This document shows positions 7,994-17,878 of a stretch of 64,000 nt of DNA, piece by piece. The notes beneath the pieces were generated by a model. The model was given only the letters and a program-made list of their open reading frames with translations. It was not told the origin of the DNA and made no database searches. Made by a program: the position numbers and the translations under genes. This DNA comes from Pseudalgibacter alginicilyticus (GTDB lineage: Bacteria; Bacteroidota; Bacteroidia; Flavobacteriales; Flavobacteriaceae). Where the stretch lies: contig NZ_CP012898.1 of the NCBI RefSeq assembly GCF_001310225.1, positions 806,001 through 870,000 on the forward strand, in the 5' to 3' direction. Within the stretch, counting starts at the first letter, position 1, and the number at the start of each line of letters is the position of its first letter.

Positions 7994-9568
7994 TTACTTC
8001 GCTATATTTACAGCTCTTGTTTCTCTAATAACCGTTACTTTAACTTGCCCTGGATAAGTCATATCCGTTTGCACCTTTTGAGAAATATTAAACGACAAAT
8101 CAGCAGCTTTCTGATCATCAACCTTTTCACTTTCAACAATAACTCTTAATTCTCTACCTGCTTGAATAGCGTATGCTTTTTTAACACCTTGAAATCCAAA
8201 AGCAATATCTTCCAAATCTTTTAAACGCTGTATATAACTATCCAATACTTGACGTCTAGCCCCAGGACGAGCTCCAGAAATAGCATCACAAACTTGTATA
8301 ATTGGAGATATTAATGATTTCATTTCTATCTCATCGTGATGCGCACCAATAGCGTTACATACTTCGTCTTTTTCACCAAATTTTTCAGCCCACTGCATTC
8401 CTAAAATAGCATGTGGTGTTTCCATATCTGCTTCCGCATCAGGCACTTTTCCTATATCGTGTAACAACCCAGCTCGTTTAGCCAATTTCGGATTCAATCC
8501 TAACTCTGCAGCCATAACACCACAAAGCTTAGCAACTTCTCGAGAGTGTTGTAATAAGTTTTGACCATAAGAAGAACGGTATTTCATTCTACCAACCATT
8601 TTAATAAGCTCTGGATGTAAATTATGAATCCCTAAATCAATAACAGTTCTTTTACCAACCTCTATAATTTCTTGGTCAATTTGTTTTTTTGTTTTTTGAA
8701 CAATTTCTTCAATTCTTGCTGGATGAATTCTACCATCTGTAACTAACTTATGTAATGACAAACGTGCTATTTCACGGCGAACAGAATCAAAACAAGATAA
8801 AATAATAGCTTCTGGCGTATCATCAACTATAATTTCTACACCTGTAGCTGCTTCAATAGCTCGAATGTTTCTTCCCTCACGTCCAATAATACGTCCTTTG
8901 ACATCATCCGACTCAATATTAAATACAGACACACAATTATCAACTGCTTCTTCTGTTCCAATACGCTGAATGGTATTGATAATAATTTTTTTAGCTTCCT
9001 GTTGGGCGGTTAATTTTGCTTCTTCAACAGCACTTTGCACATAAGCCATGGCATCATTTTTAGCTTGTCCTTTTAAAGATTCCACGAGCTGTGCTTTAGC
9101 ATCTTCCGCAGACAAACTAGAAATAACTTCTAACTGTTCTACTTGACTTTTATGCAATCTATCTAATTCTATTTGTTTCTTATCAATAATTTCAAGCCTA
9201 TGGTCATAATCTTTTATTTTAGAATCAATAGACTCATTAAGTTTTTTTGTTTTGGCAATCTCACTTGAAACCTGTGATTCTTTATCACGAGTACGTTTTT
9301 CTGCCTCAGCCATTTTTTTGTCGCGAGCTAAAATAACTTTTTCATGCTCAGATTTTAATTCAATAAACTTTTCTTTTGCCTGAAGTATTTTATCTTTTTT
9401 AATTGATTCTCCTTCTATATTAGCCTCTTTGAGTATTGAGGCTGCACTTTTTTTAGCATCTTTTATAAGCTTTGAAGCATTATTTTTCTCCATAGCCTTA
9501 GCAATAACATATCCTATTATAACACCTAATAGTAAGCCTCCTGTAATTAATATAATTGAGTTATCCAT
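7994..9568 (-). CDS. rny: Ribonuclease Y
   Basis: Membrane-anchored endoribonuclease that initiates mRNA decay. It has one N-terminal transmembrane helix (about residues 4-24, [19 protein letters not shown]), a long charged coiled coil (about 30-190), a KH RNA-binding domain ([19 protein letters not shown]), and an HD phosphohydrolase domain with its metal-binding HDIGK motif. At 524 residues it is full length. It is the last gene of a minus-strand cluster that begins with a coiled-coil gene, zapA and the probable 6S RNA. An apparent plus-strand ORF over its 5' end is only a shadow. Confidence 0.97.
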   Translation of the reverse strand: MDNSIILITGGLLLGVIIGYVIAKAMEKNNASKLIKDAKKSAASILKEANIEGESIKKDKILQAKEKFIELKSEHEKVILARDKKMAEAEKRTRDKESQVSSEIAKTKKLNESIDSKIKDYDHRLEIIDKKQIELDRLHKSQVEQLEVISSLSAEDAKAQLVESLKGQAKNDAMAYVQSAVEEAKLTAQQEAKKIIINTIQRIGTEEAVDNCVSVFNIESDDVKGRIIGREGRNIRAIEAATGVEIIVDDTPEAIILSCFDSVRREIARLSLHKLVTDGRIHPARIEEIVQKTKKQIDQEIIEVGKRTVIDLGIHNLHPELIKMVGRMKYRSSYGQNLLQHSREVAKLCGVMAAELGLNPKLAKRAGLLHDIGKVPDAEADMETPHAILGMQWAEKFGEKDEVCNAIGAHHDEIEMKSLISPIIQVCDAISGARPGARRQVLDSYIQRLKDLEDIAFGFQGVKKAYAIQAGRELRVIVESEKVDDQKAADLSFNISQKVQTDMTYPGQVKVTVIRETRAVNIAK

Positions 9569-9589
9569 TTATTTTTGTTGGTTTATATA

Positions 9590-9765
9590 TATAAAAAAAG
9601 CCTACACCAGTATAAAGTTTTGTATAAACTCCTTAAAAATAAGTTTAGGGCTAACAAGCTGATCAAGGATCTGCTCAAGGCAGCTTGCTTTTACAACTTA
9701 AACTCACCCTTTTTAAAGAATTAACGTTGAGTTTATCAAAAAAAATAACCAATGTAGGCAGTAAC
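9590..9765 (-). ncRNA. ssrS: Probable 6S RNA (SsrS)
   Basis: The zapA-rny gap can fold on the minus strand as a closed rod. The 5' segment GCCUACAUUGG (9759 downward) pairs over 11 bp, using three G-U pairs, with CUGGUGUAGGC (9610-9600). A run of U follows immediately (9599-9593), as in an intrinsic 3' end. Inside are a strong apical hairpin, CAAGCUG...CAGCUUG, and a lateral AAACUCA/UGAGUUU pairing. 6S RNA mimics an open promoter and sequesters the primary-sigma RNA polymerase. Placement beside zapA is known for ssrS in many bacteria. Boundaries are estimates; a covariance-model search was not possible. Confidence 0.72.
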
Positions 9766-9782
9766 TTTTATTTTAATGAACG

Positions 9783-10076
9783 TTAAGAGGTTAAATGAGC
9801 TTGTAATAATTGATTTAAAGCATTTAGCTTTTCTTCTACATGCTCGTTTACATACTCTTTATCTATTGTTTTCTGTTCTACTTGAGAGGCAAATTGCAAA
9901 GCACACATGGCCAAAACATCTTGCTTATCTCTAACAGAATAGCTTTGCTCAAATTGTTTTATCATGGCATCAATGTTTTTGGCCGCTTTTCGTAAACCTT
10001 CTTCTTGCGAAGGGTCTATAGTTAAAGGATATACCCTATTTGCTATAGATAGTTTTATTTTAAGCTTTTCCGACAT
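9783..10076 (-). CDS. zapA: Cell division protein ZapA
   Basis: A 97-residue ZapA-family protein. The N-terminal globular part (KLKIKLSIANRVYPLTI) with the conserved EEGLRKAAKNID helix is followed by a C-terminal coiled coil (about 55-95). ZapA bundles FtsZ filaments at the division septum. It follows the coiled-coil gene at 10092-10382 after 15 bases, probably as one operon, and precedes the 6S RNA candidate and rny. The length and start are typical. Confidence 0.9.
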   Translation of the reverse strand: MSEKLKIKLSIANRVYPLTIDPSQEEGLRKAAKNIDAMIKQFEQSYSVRDKQDVLAMCALQFASQVEQKTIDKEYVNEHVEEKLNALNQLLQAHLTS

Positions 10077-10091
10077 TGAATATATGTTACA

Positions 10092-10382
10092 TTAATCTGA
10101 AAGTTGTGCAATACAATGGTCAATCTCCCTAATTAACGCGTTTATTTTAAGCTTAGTTTCTCTTTTATTATCGTCACTACCAAGCATGGTATTTGCAAAT
10201 TTAAGCGCTTCATATTTATCTTTCCAAGTTGAAATTTCCAACTTTTGATCTTGAAGTTCTTTTTGCGAATCCTCTAATTGAGTTTTCAATTTTAAATTAG
10301 CTTGCTTTAAAAGCTCCTGCTTATGCAAAATTTTGCTAATTTTATTTTCTAAAGAATCTACAATATCTTCAATATTACTCAT
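10092..10382 (-). CDS. Small coiled-coil protein upstream of zapA
   Basis: A 96-residue acidic/basic protein that is almost entirely heptad-like (LENKISKILHKQELLKQ, LKTQLEDSQKELQDQKLEI). It has no signal and no catalytic motif. A coiled-coil gene directly before zapA suggests a divisome partner, in the manner of ZapB or another FtsZ-associated factor. That is inference from context and shape, not recognisable homology. It is cotranscribed with zapA. Confidence 0.7.
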   Translation of the reverse strand: MSNIEDIVDSLENKISKILHKQELLKQANLKLKTQLEDSQKELQDQKLEISTWKDKYEALKFANTMLGSDDNKRETKLKINALIREIDHCIAQLSD

Positions 10383-10562
10383 TTACAAATATCAATACCT
10401 ATTACACAAAGTTAACATTCCTTTGTATAAAATACAATTGTTTTTTACATAAAATTTAAAATAACCTATTACCTCCTTAATATCACCACAATGGCTCAAT
10501 TATTGTCTATTTTTTTTGCAATTTTACATCTTATTAATACATTAGCAAGAACGACTTTTTTT

Positions 10563-12248
10563 ATGCGATTAATCCTAATTTTCATTACTATCTTCTCTTC
10601 TTATTCTTATGCTCAAAATAATTATCCTCAAGATTATTTTGGAAATCCATTGGAAATACCACTTCTACTTTCTGGTACTTTTGCAGAGCTAAGATCTAAT
10701 CATTTTCATGCTGGAATGGATATTAAAACACAACAACGTATTGGCTTAAATGTTATATCAATTGCTGATGGTTTTGTTAGCAGAATTAAAGTTTCTCATT
10801 ACGGGTATGGCAAAGCTATTTATATTACACATCCCAATGGATATACAAGTGTTTATGGACATTTACAAAAATTTTCACCTGATATTGAAGCCTATGTAAA
10901 AAAACATCAATACGAAAACGAATCCTTTGAAATAGAATTATTTCCAAAAGCAAGCGAATTAATGGTTAGTAAAGGCGAACTTGTAGCATACAGTGGTAAC
11001 ACTGGAGGTTCAGGAGGCCCTCATTTGCATTTTGAAATTAGAGACAAAAATGAACACCCAATAAATCCCATGCTTTTTGGATTGGATATAAAAGATACTA
11101 CCATGCCTTCCGTTACTTCTATTTATGCATACCCTATTGGTGAGAATGCTTCTGTAAACAAATCTACTGAAAAACAAAAACTGCGTTTAACACCACTAAA
11201 AAATGGCGATTATGTTGCCGAAAATATTGAAGCATATGGTAAAATTGGTTTTGGAGTTTCGGTAACGGACAGGCAAGATTTGTCTCATAATAAAAATGGT
11301 GTTTATAATATACAGACCTTTATTAATGGAAGACAAAATTTTGAAATTGATTTTTCTACATTTTCATTTGATGAATCTAGACATATTAATCAATTAATAG
11401 ATTATGAACATTTTCAAACAAAAAAACAACGTGTACAACTTTTATTTAACAACAATAATCCTCTCAGTTTATACAAAAACATGATTGATAATGGTGTTAT
11501 TACTATGAAAGATAGCACCTACGCTGTTTATAAAATAAAGGTTAACGATTTTAAAAACAACCCAGCTTGGATCACTATTTCAATAAAGGGCAAAAAAAGT
11601 GACGGTATTAAATTAAAAAAAGACAATACAACAGCTCTTTACTTGTATGCGAATGAAAGCAAACAATTAAAAGATGGTAATATAACTGTGGATTTTTTTA
11701 GGGATACCTTTTATAATAATTTATACTTAGATTATAATGTAAGTGGCGATACACTAACCATTCACAAAGACATAGTACCTCTTAAAAAGGATTTTAAAAT
11801 TACTTTTGATATTAGCAAATTTTCTGATGCTGATAAAGATAAATTATATATAGCAAGATTAATCGGTTACAAAAACTACCCAGGCTATAATTTTACCGAA
11901 CGAACCGAAAACACATTAAGTACGAGAACAAAAACCTTAGGTACCTATACTTTGGCTTTTGATACTACCAAACCAACCATAACCCCTATTAATTTTAAAA
12001 ATGAACAATGGTTGAGCAATTACAGGTACTTAAAAATTAAAATTGATGACGACCGATCTGGTATTTCTAATTATAGAGCTACCATAAATGGAAAATGGGT
12101 TTTAATGGAGTACGATTATAAAACCAATACTCTTACACACGACTTTAATGATGGCTGTGTAACCGAAACAAAAAACATTTTAAAAGTTATTGTTACCGAT
12201 AATGTTGGAAATAATTCTACTTTTGAATCGTTATTTTACAGAAAATAA
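10563..12248 (+). CDS. Secreted M23-family metallopeptidase
   Basis: The signal peptide (MRLILIFITIFSSYSYAQ) is followed by an LytM/M23 endopeptidase domain with the zinc ligands HAGMD and HLHFEI, plus a GYGKAIYITHPNGY strand, near residues 40-170. About 380 residues of beta-rich sequence of unknown fold follow. M23 enzymes cut peptidoglycan cross-links, and this one probably acts in the periplasm. I chose ATG 10563 over the upstream ATG 10491, because the longer N-terminus would add 24 residues before a perfect signal peptide. It lies 14 bases before the TonB receptor gene, so the two are probably cotranscribed. Confidence 0.87.
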   Translation: MRLILIFITIFSSYSYAQNNYPQDYFGNPLEIPLLLSGTFAELRSNHFHAGMDIKTQQRIGLNVISIADGFVSRIKVSHYGYGKAIYITHPNGYTSVYGHLQKFSPDIEAYVKKHQYENESFEIELFPKASELMVSKGELVAYSGNTGGSGGPHLHFEIRDKNEHPINPMLFGLDIKDTTMPSVTSIYAYPIGENASVNKSTEKQKLRLTPLKNGDYVAENIEAYGKIGFGVSVTDRQDLSHNKNGVYNIQTFINGRQNFEIDFSTFSFDESRHINQLIDYEHFQTKKQRVQLLFNNNNPLSLYKNMIDNGVITMKDSTYAVYKIKVNDFKNNPAWITISIKGKKSDGIKLKKDNTTALYLYANESKQLKDGNITVDFFRDTFYNNLYLDYNVSGDTLTIHKDIVPLKKDFKITFDISKFSDADKDKLYIARLIGYKNYPGYNFTERTENTLSTRTKTLGTYTLAFDTTKPTITPINFKNEQWLSNYRYLKIKIDDDRSGISNYRATINGKWVLMEYDYKTNTLTHDFNDGCVTETKNILKVIVTDNVGNNSTFESLFYRK

Positions 12249-12262
12249 ATATTTACACGCTT

Positions 12263-14725
12263 TTGACAACAAAATATTCTATTCTAACTGCCACTTTTTT
12301 GCTATTTGTTTGTTCCGTTTTTTCACAAACAGCTACTGTAAAAGGGGTCATTCTCGACGAGAACAACACGCCAATACACAACGTTAATATTAAGGCTAGT
12401 AATGATGGAACAAAAACCAATGAAAATGGGTTTTACCTCTTAAAAATTCCCATAAATAAAAACATAAACATTGAATTCTCTCACATTACTTATAAAAAAG
12501 TTACAACTACTTTTAACCTAGAAAATGGTGAAGAAGTTGAGTTTAATCCAGTAATGAATTCGACTATTGAGCAAATTAGTACCGTAATTATTAATACCAA
12601 CAGAAGAAAAGATATTGAAGGTATCGTAACCTTAGATCCTGAAGCCATTCGGAAAATACCAGGCGCCAATGCAGGTGTTGAAAACCTGTTATTATCGCTT
12701 CCTGGTGTTAGCAACAACAATGAACTAAGTACCCAATATGCTGTTCGTGGCGGTAATTATGATGAAAATTTAGTGTATGTTAATGGCATAGAAGTATATC
12801 GTCCTTTTTTAATCCGTTCTGGCCAACAAGAAGGTCTTAGTTTTGTTAATACAAATTTGGTTCAAAATGTAGATTTTTCAGCTGGTGGATTTCAAGCTAA
12901 GTATGGTGATAAATTATCTTCTGTATTAGACATCACCTACAAAACACCTTTTCAATTTGAAATCAATACCGATTTAAGTTTATTAGGCGGGAGCCTCTCG
13001 TATGAGAATATCAGCAAAAATTCCAAATTTACAAGCATCATTGGACTAAGATATAGAGATAATGGATTATTAGTTAACGCTAAAGAAACCGAAACTAATT
13101 ATGATGCAGCATTTGGAGATATTCAAACTTTTTTAACCTACAAATTTACTGATAAATTTCACCTAAGTTTTTTAGGAAATATCTCTTTAAATAAATATAA
13201 CTACGAACCACAAACGAGACAAACTAATTTTGGAACTTTAACAGATCCTGTTGCCCTTTTGGTATATTACGATGGACAAGAAAAGGACCAATATCAAACG
13301 ACTTTGGGAGCTTTTAAAGGGTCTTTTTTTGCCAATGACAATCTAAACCTACATTTTATTACTACTGCTTATCATACAACTGAAGAAGAGTATTTTGACA
13401 TTTTGGCACAGTACCGATTGGGTGAAGTTAATTCTAATATTGGTGATGAAAATTTGGGTGAAGTTGAATTTAGTGAGGGTATTGGTAGCCAATTAAATCA
13501 TGGTAGAAATGACTTAGATGCTTTAATTACTAATATAGAACATAAAGGTGATTTTAAAATTAAGGACCATCGTATTGAATGGTCTGTCAAATATACCCAT
13601 GAAGATATTCGTGATCGTTTGGTAGAATGGGAAATAATTGATTCTGCTGGGTTTGCAATTCGTCCACCCAAAACACTCCCTAATAATGAACAGCCCTACA
13701 TCCCTTACACGGGACCATTAGTAGCTTTTCAAAATGTGAGATCAACTAATCATACACAAATTGACAGATTTCAAGCTTACACTCAATGGAGTAAACGTTC
13801 AAAAATTGGCACGAATGATGTTTGGTATAATGCTGGAGTTAGAATGCACCATTGGGCTGTAAATGGTGTTGGTATTGCATCTTCAAACCAAACAGTATTT
13901 AGCCCACGAGCACAATTTGCCATCAAACCCTTTTGGGAAAAAGATATGCTTTTTAGACTTGCAGGAGGACTTTATTACCAACCCCCTTTTTATAGAGAGT
14001 TAAGAGATTCTGAAGGTATAGTTCAGCCCCATGTAAAGGCTCAAAAATCCTTTCATTTAGTGGCAGGGAATGATTATAGTTTTAAAATGTGGGACAGACC
14101 TTTTAAATTAACCACTGAAGCTTATTACAAAAAACTTACGGATGTAAATCCTTATACATTAGAAAATGTTCGTATTCGCTACAGTGCAAACAACAATGCC
14201 AAAGCTTATGCTTATGGATTAGATATGCGATTAAATGGTGAGTTTGTTCCTGGAACAGAATCATGGTTTAGTTTTGGTTTTTTAAAAACTGAAGAAAATA
14301 TAGCTAACCAAGGCTATATTGCCAGACCCACTGATCAACGATTAAAATTCGCCGCCCTTTTCCAAGACTATGTACCAAATATACCAAACATGAAAATGTA
14401 TTTGAATTTGGTTTATAACACAGGCCTCCCAGGAGGCTCACCTAGCTACGCAGATCCATACCAGTACCAAAACAGACTACCCGATTACAAACGTGCAGAT
14501 ATAGGTTTTCAATTTGTAATCGTTGATGAAAACAAACAATTTAATAGTGGTTGGAAAAAAGCCTTTAAAGGCTTATCGTTTGGAGTTGAAATTTTTAATA
14601 TGTTTGATGCCCAAAACTCCATTACAAATACTTGGGTAAGGGATGTTTATACAAAACGTCAATACGCTATACCAAATTATTTAACACCACGGGTTTTTAA
14701 TATTAGGACTACCATGAAATTTTAA
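12263..14725 (+). CDS. TonB-dependent outer-membrane receptor
   Basis: An 820-residue receptor. A signal peptide ends at about residue 22 (VCSVFSQ). A carboxypeptidase-regulatory-like beta-sandwich (VKGVILDENNTPIHNVNI, about 26-100) precedes the plug (GVENLLLSLPGVS, YAVRGGNYDENLVYVNGI) and a 22-strand barrel ending in Phe. No SusD partner follows, so it is not a standard polysaccharide-utilisation SusC; a siderophore, cofactor or peptide substrate is possible. No in-frame ATG exists, so the start is TTG at 12263, unusual for this window. Its stop overlaps the stop of the convergent cysteine desulfurase gene. Confidence 0.9.
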   Translation: MTTKYSILTATFLLFVCSVFSQTATVKGVILDENNTPIHNVNIKASNDGTKTNENGFYLLKIPINKNINIEFSHITYKKVTTTFNLENGEEVEFNPVMNSTIEQISTVIINTNRRKDIEGIVTLDPEAIRKIPGANAGVENLLLSLPGVSNNNELSTQYAVRGGNYDENLVYVNGIEVYRPFLIRSGQQEGLSFVNTNLVQNVDFSAGGFQAKYGDKLSSVLDITYKTPFQFEINTDLSLLGGSLSYENISKNSKFTSIIGLRYRDNGLLVNAKETETNYDAAFGDIQTFLTYKFTDKFHLSFLGNISLNKYNYEPQTRQTNFGTLTDPVALLVYYDGQEKDQYQTTLGAFKGSFFANDNLNLHFITTAYHTTEEEYFDILAQYRLGEVNSNIGDENLGEVEFSEGIGSQLNHGRNDLDALITNIEHKGDFKIKDHRIEWSVKYTHEDIRDRLVEWEIIDSAGFAIRPPKTLPNNEQPYIPYTGPLVAFQNVRSTNHTQIDRFQAYTQWSKRSKIGTNDVWYNAGVRMHHWAVNGVGIASSNQTVFSPRAQFAIKPFWEKDMLFRLAGGLYYQPPFYRELRDSEGIVQPHVKAQKSFHLVAGNDYSFKMWDRPFKLTTEAYYKKLTDVNPYTLENVRIRYSANNNAKAYAYGLDMRLNGEFVPGTESWFSFGFLKTEENIANQGYIARPTDQRLKFAALFQDYVPNIPNMKMYLNLVYNTGLPGGSPSYADPYQYQNRLPDYKRADIGFQFVIVDENKQFNSGWKKAFKGLSFGVEIFNMFDAQNSITNTWVRDVYTKRQYAIPNYLTPRVFNIRTTMKF

Positions 14726-15861
14726 ACTAAGGATTTTAAAACATTCACCACATAATCTACTTCTTTTTTAGTATTATATATACTGAAAGAAAAACGAATT
14801 GATGGTTTCTGTAAATCTACATCATTTAGAATTTCAGTCAAAACATGTGAGGTTTGTGTACTTCCGCTTTGGCAAGCACTGCCCTTTGAGCAAGCTATAT
14901 TCTTTAAATCCAATTGAAACAATAACATTGCAGATTTATCTGGAGCAACTGGCAAAGCAATATTTACTAAGGTATAAGTAGTGGCATCCTCATTATCTGA
15001 GAGTCCATTGAAAACAATTGCTGGAATTTCTGTTTTAATTCTCTTTATAAAATAGCTTTTTAATTCTTTTATAAAGTCAGTCTCTTCCTTTAATTGTTTA
15101 TAAGAACAATCTAAAGCTTTCTCTAACCCCACAATATTATGAATACTTTCCGTTCCTGCTCGAAGTCCGCGCTCCTGCTCTCCACCAAAAATCAATGGCT
15201 TTACGCCTGAACCTTTTCGTATAAAAGCAAAACCAACTCCCTTTGGTCCATGGAATTTATGTGCGCTTGCAGATAGAAAATCCAAAGGTATTTCGGCTAA
15301 ATTCAATGAATAGTGCCCAACAGATTGCACTGTATCACTATGAAACAAAGCTTCATATTCCTTGCATAAAATAGCAACTCGTCTTAAATCTAATAGAGTC
15401 CCTATTTCGTTGTTTACATGCATTAAACTAACCAATGTTTTTTTATCGGTTTGCAATAAACTTTCTAAATGCGAATAATCTATTTGCCCATTTCTATCTA
15501 AATTAAGATAACTCACAGAAACACCATACTCCTTTTCCAACTGCTCTACCGTGTGCAGAACAGCATGATGCTCTATTTTAGTTGTTACAATGTGAGTGAT
15601 TTTCAAATCCCTAACAGCACTTCGCAATACCAAATTATTAGATTCTGTGCCTCCAGAAGTAAACACAATTTCTGAAGCAGACACATTAAAATGCTTCGCT
15701 ATTCGTTTTCTAGAATATTCTATTAATGATTTAGATGATCTACCAAAACTGTGTGTTGATGAAGCATTCCCATAATTCATTTTCATGGTATTTGTTATCA
15801 CATCAATAACTTCATCACGGATTTTAGTAGTGGCTGCATTATCAAAATAAACTGGAAACAT
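14722..15861 (-). CDS. Cysteine desulfurase (NifS/IscS family)
   Basis: A PLP-dependent class V aminotransferase-fold enzyme that takes sulfur from cysteine as an enzyme persulfide for Fe-S clusters and tRNA thiolation. Seen are the N-terminal FDNAATTKI, the PLP lysine in SASAHKFHGPKG (about residue 204), and the catalytic cysteine in CSKGSACQSG near residue 322. The short Cys-loop sequence is of the group I (NifS/IscS) type rather than SufS. At 379 residues it is full length. No iscU or suf genes are adjacent. It overlaps the convergent TonB receptor gene by a few bases at the stops. Confidence 0.92.
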   Translation of the reverse strand: MFPVYFDNAATTKIRDEVIDVITNTMKMNYGNASSTHSFGRSSKSLIEYSRKRIAKHFNVSASEIVFTSGGTESNNLVLRSAVRDLKITHIVTTKIEHHAVLHTVEQLEKEYGVSVSYLNLDRNGQIDYSHLESLLQTDKKTLVSLMHVNNEIGTLLDLRRVAILCKEYEALFHSDTVQSVGHYSLNLAEIPLDFLSASAHKFHGPKGVGFAFIRKGSGVKPLIFGGEQERGLRAGTESIHNIVGLEKALDCSYKQLKEETDFIKELKSYFIKRIKTEIPAIVFNGLSDNEDATTYTLVNIALPVAPDKSAMLLFQLDLKNIACSKGSACQSGSTQTSHVLTEILNDVDLQKPSIRFSFSIYNTKKEVDYVVNVLKSLV

Positions 15862-16005
15862 ATAATATAATATTTAAACATGACGTTGCTTAAAAGGTTT
15901 CAAACAACCAAGTCTTATTACAACATTTAAGTAATAATTTCAATCCACAAAAATACTTGAAATAAAATTATTATTAATATGATACGTTATAAATAACAAT
16001 TCCTT

Positions 16006-16013
16006 TATTTTTG
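16006..16013 (+). promoter_or_regulatory. -7 promoter element before the calcium-repeat lipoprotein
   Basis: TATTTTTG is an exact TAnnTTTG match, 17 bases before the ATG at 16030. No TTG is present at the expected upstream distance, so the promoter may be weak or need an activator. Confidence 0.4.
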
Positions 16014-16029
16014 TCAAAAACCCAAATAC

Positions 16030-16929
16030 ATGCGTCAGTTATTCTATATTATAATTAGTTTGAGTTTAGTAACCGTTTTGTCCTGTGATGATGGAGACAT
16101 AATTACTGTTGAATTTGATTTTGATGACTCTTTTAGCTCATGCGGTGATTTAGTTTTATATAAAACAAAATCAGAACCAGCTGAATCTATGTCAATTAAC
16201 TTTACCGATTTAACCCTTGCTGAATTATTATTGGTAGAAGAAAATGATACACTTATAACTACTACCACTTCAAACACCTATAATTATAGAACATACAACA
16301 ATACCACTTTACCTACTTCAGGAGTGTTTTGCACTGAAATTCCTTCTTCTGAAGTAAACATTATAGAAGATTATGAAAGTGCCGGCAGTGAAGCCACTAT
16401 TATCACGGTTTTAACTGAAGACGATAACGATGGTATTGCTTCAGCATTAGAAGATATTAATGGAAACGGTGATTTAACAGATGACGATACAGATGGTGAT
16501 GGCATTCCTAATTACTTAGATATTGATGATGATGGCGACAATATACTAACTAAGGATGAAAACCCAGACCCAAACGGTGATGGAGATTTATCAGATGCTC
16601 AAGATACAGATGCTGATGGTATTCCTGATTATTTGGATGCTGATGATGATAATGATGGTGTTTTAACACGTGATGAAGAAAACGATACACAAAATCAAAA
16701 TCCAAAAGATGATATTACCAATAGTGATGTTGGTGCAGATTATTTAAACCCAGATATAGCAACAACTATTCCTGCTACTGCCTATCGCACACACACCTAT
16801 AACCAGTCTTATAAAATGAATGTTTATATTGACATAAGCATTCGTATTATATCACAAGACAATTATTTTTTTGGTACTTTGGATGATTCTCAATCGAATA
16901 CAGTAACAATTACACCTGAATTTAATTAG
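16030..16929 (+). CDS. Lipoprotein with thrombospondin-type-3-like calcium-binding repeats
   Basis: A lipoprotein signal ending at Cys19 (VLSCDDGD) leads to an N-terminal domain of unknown fold. An Asp/Asn-rich stretch (about residues 135-225) then carries repeated DxDxDG loops such as [20 protein letters not shown], the thrombospondin type 3 signature that binds calcium. It is probably surface-exposed and rigidified by calcium, in line with a marine setting. 299 residues. It converges on and overlaps the Smr gene by 8 bases. The specific function is unknown. Confidence 0.82.
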   Translation: MRQLFYIIISLSLVTVLSCDDGDIITVEFDFDDSFSSCGDLVLYKTKSEPAESMSINFTDLTLAELLLVEENDTLITTTTSNTYNYRTYNNTTLPTSGVFCTEIPSSEVNIIEDYESAGSEATIITVLTEDDNDGIASALEDINGNGDLTDDDTDGDGIPNYLDIDDDGDNILTKDENPDPNGDGDLSDAQDTDADGIPDYLDADDDNDGVLTRDEENDTQNQNPKDDITNSDVGADYLNPDIATTIPATAYRTHTYNQSYKMNVYIDISIRIISQDNYFFGTLDDSQSNTVTITPEFN

Positions 16930-17491
16930 GAGCAACATTTTGATAAATATAAACCTCAGTAGCACCTAGTCCATATTTTTGATAATTAGCATCATAAAAC
17001 TTTACATTGTTGTATCTTCCAAATAGGTAATCTAATTCTACTTTTAAAACTCCTTCACCCACCCCGTGAATAAATACTATTTTTTGTATGCGTTTACTGA
17101 TGGCAAAATCTAACTGCCGTCTAGCTGTATCCAGTTGTAAAGTAAGCATGTCATGGTTTGACATACCTCGTGACGACTTTACCAACTGATGAATGTGTAA
17201 GTCAACTTCCATGGTTGGCTCATACCGATCTTTGGCCCTTGTTTTAATCTGTTTTCTTTTTACAGCCTGTTCTTTTTCCGAAATAATTGATTGAATATTC
17301 GTATCTAAAAAAACTTCCTTTTGTAAATCATCTTGTGTTTTATGCTTTACTAAATCTTTAGCTTGAAATTGAAGATTAAAACCATCTGCTGTTTCAATAG
17401 TAATTTCATCTACTTTTATTTGAGTAACTATTCCTGATAAATCTTCATCTAAAACCAAAACAACATCACCAATATTAAAGTCTATTTTCAT
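16922..17491 (-). CDS. Smr-domain DNA/RNA-binding protein (DUF2027-like)
   Basis: 189 residues. An N-terminal small beta-domain ([18 protein letters not shown]) resembles the DUF2027/KOW-like part of Bacteroidota MutS2-related proteins. The C-terminal Smr domain (about 100-189) has the VDLHIHQL and [12 protein letters not shown] motifs, the LDxH...HGxG pair linked to endonuclease activity in MutS2-type proteins. It may act on branched DNA or on RNA. The downstream frame overlaps by 4 bases with the preceding small membrane protein gene (ATGA arrangement), implying translational coupling. Confidence 0.85.
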   Translation of the reverse strand: MKIDFNIGDVVLVLDEDLSGIVTQIKVDEITIETADGFNLQFQAKDLVKHKTQDDLQKEVFLDTNIQSIISEKEQAVKRKQIKTRAKDRYEPTMEVDLHIHQLVKSSRGMSNHDMLTLQLDTARRQLDFAISKRIQKIVFIHGVGEGVLKVELDYLFGRYNNVKFYDANYQKYGLGATEVYIYQNVAPN

Positions 17492-17685
17492 TCTTTTTTA
17501 TCATCTATATGTTCATCTTCCTGATGTCTGCTTGGAATATTTTTAGAAATCCTATAAATTCCAATCATTAAAATCATTATCCCTCCAATTAATATATATT
17601 GATTTTGATTTACAGTATTTTTGGCATATAAAGCAATAATAGCACCAATAGCAATCAAAATATAGTTTATACTTTTCTTTAACAT
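17488..17685 (-). CDS. Small two-helix membrane protein
   Basis: A 65-residue protein with two predicted transmembrane helices (INYILIAIGAIIALYA and YILIGGIMILMIGIY) joined by a short polar turn, then a charged tail ([13 protein letters not shown]). No recognised family. Its stop overlaps the start of the Smr gene, so the pair is one operon. The alternative frame at 17552-17749 lacks these features and is a shadow. Confidence 0.7.
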   Translation of the reverse strand: MLKKSINYILIAIGAIIALYAKNTVNQNQYILIGGIMILMIGIYRISKNIPSRHQEDEHIDDKKE

Positions 17686-17878
17686 GATTATCTTTTCTAA
17701 AGCACAAATCTACAAAATGATATAAACTATAAGTTATGCTCATATTCATTTTATGATGAATTTGTTTATTTGAATAAATTCAACTCATAAAAATGTGTCA
17801 AACTGATATTGAAAATCAAATACGCCATTTATATCTTCTTACAAAATTGATAAAACAAAAAAACAAGTATAAAAAATA

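Noticed and set aside
9429-9662. Plus-strand ORF over the rny start and the 6S RNA candidate
   Set aside because: It is the complement of the rny transmembrane segment, so its hydrophobicity is an artefact.
10491-10562. N-terminal extension of the M23 peptidase to ATG 10491
   Set aside because: The extension precedes a perfect signal peptide that begins at ATG 10563, so the longer start would bury it.
12190-12387. 65-codon plus-strand ORF across the M23/TonB-receptor junction
   Set aside because: It is out of frame with both genes, and better explained by the TTG-started receptor frame.
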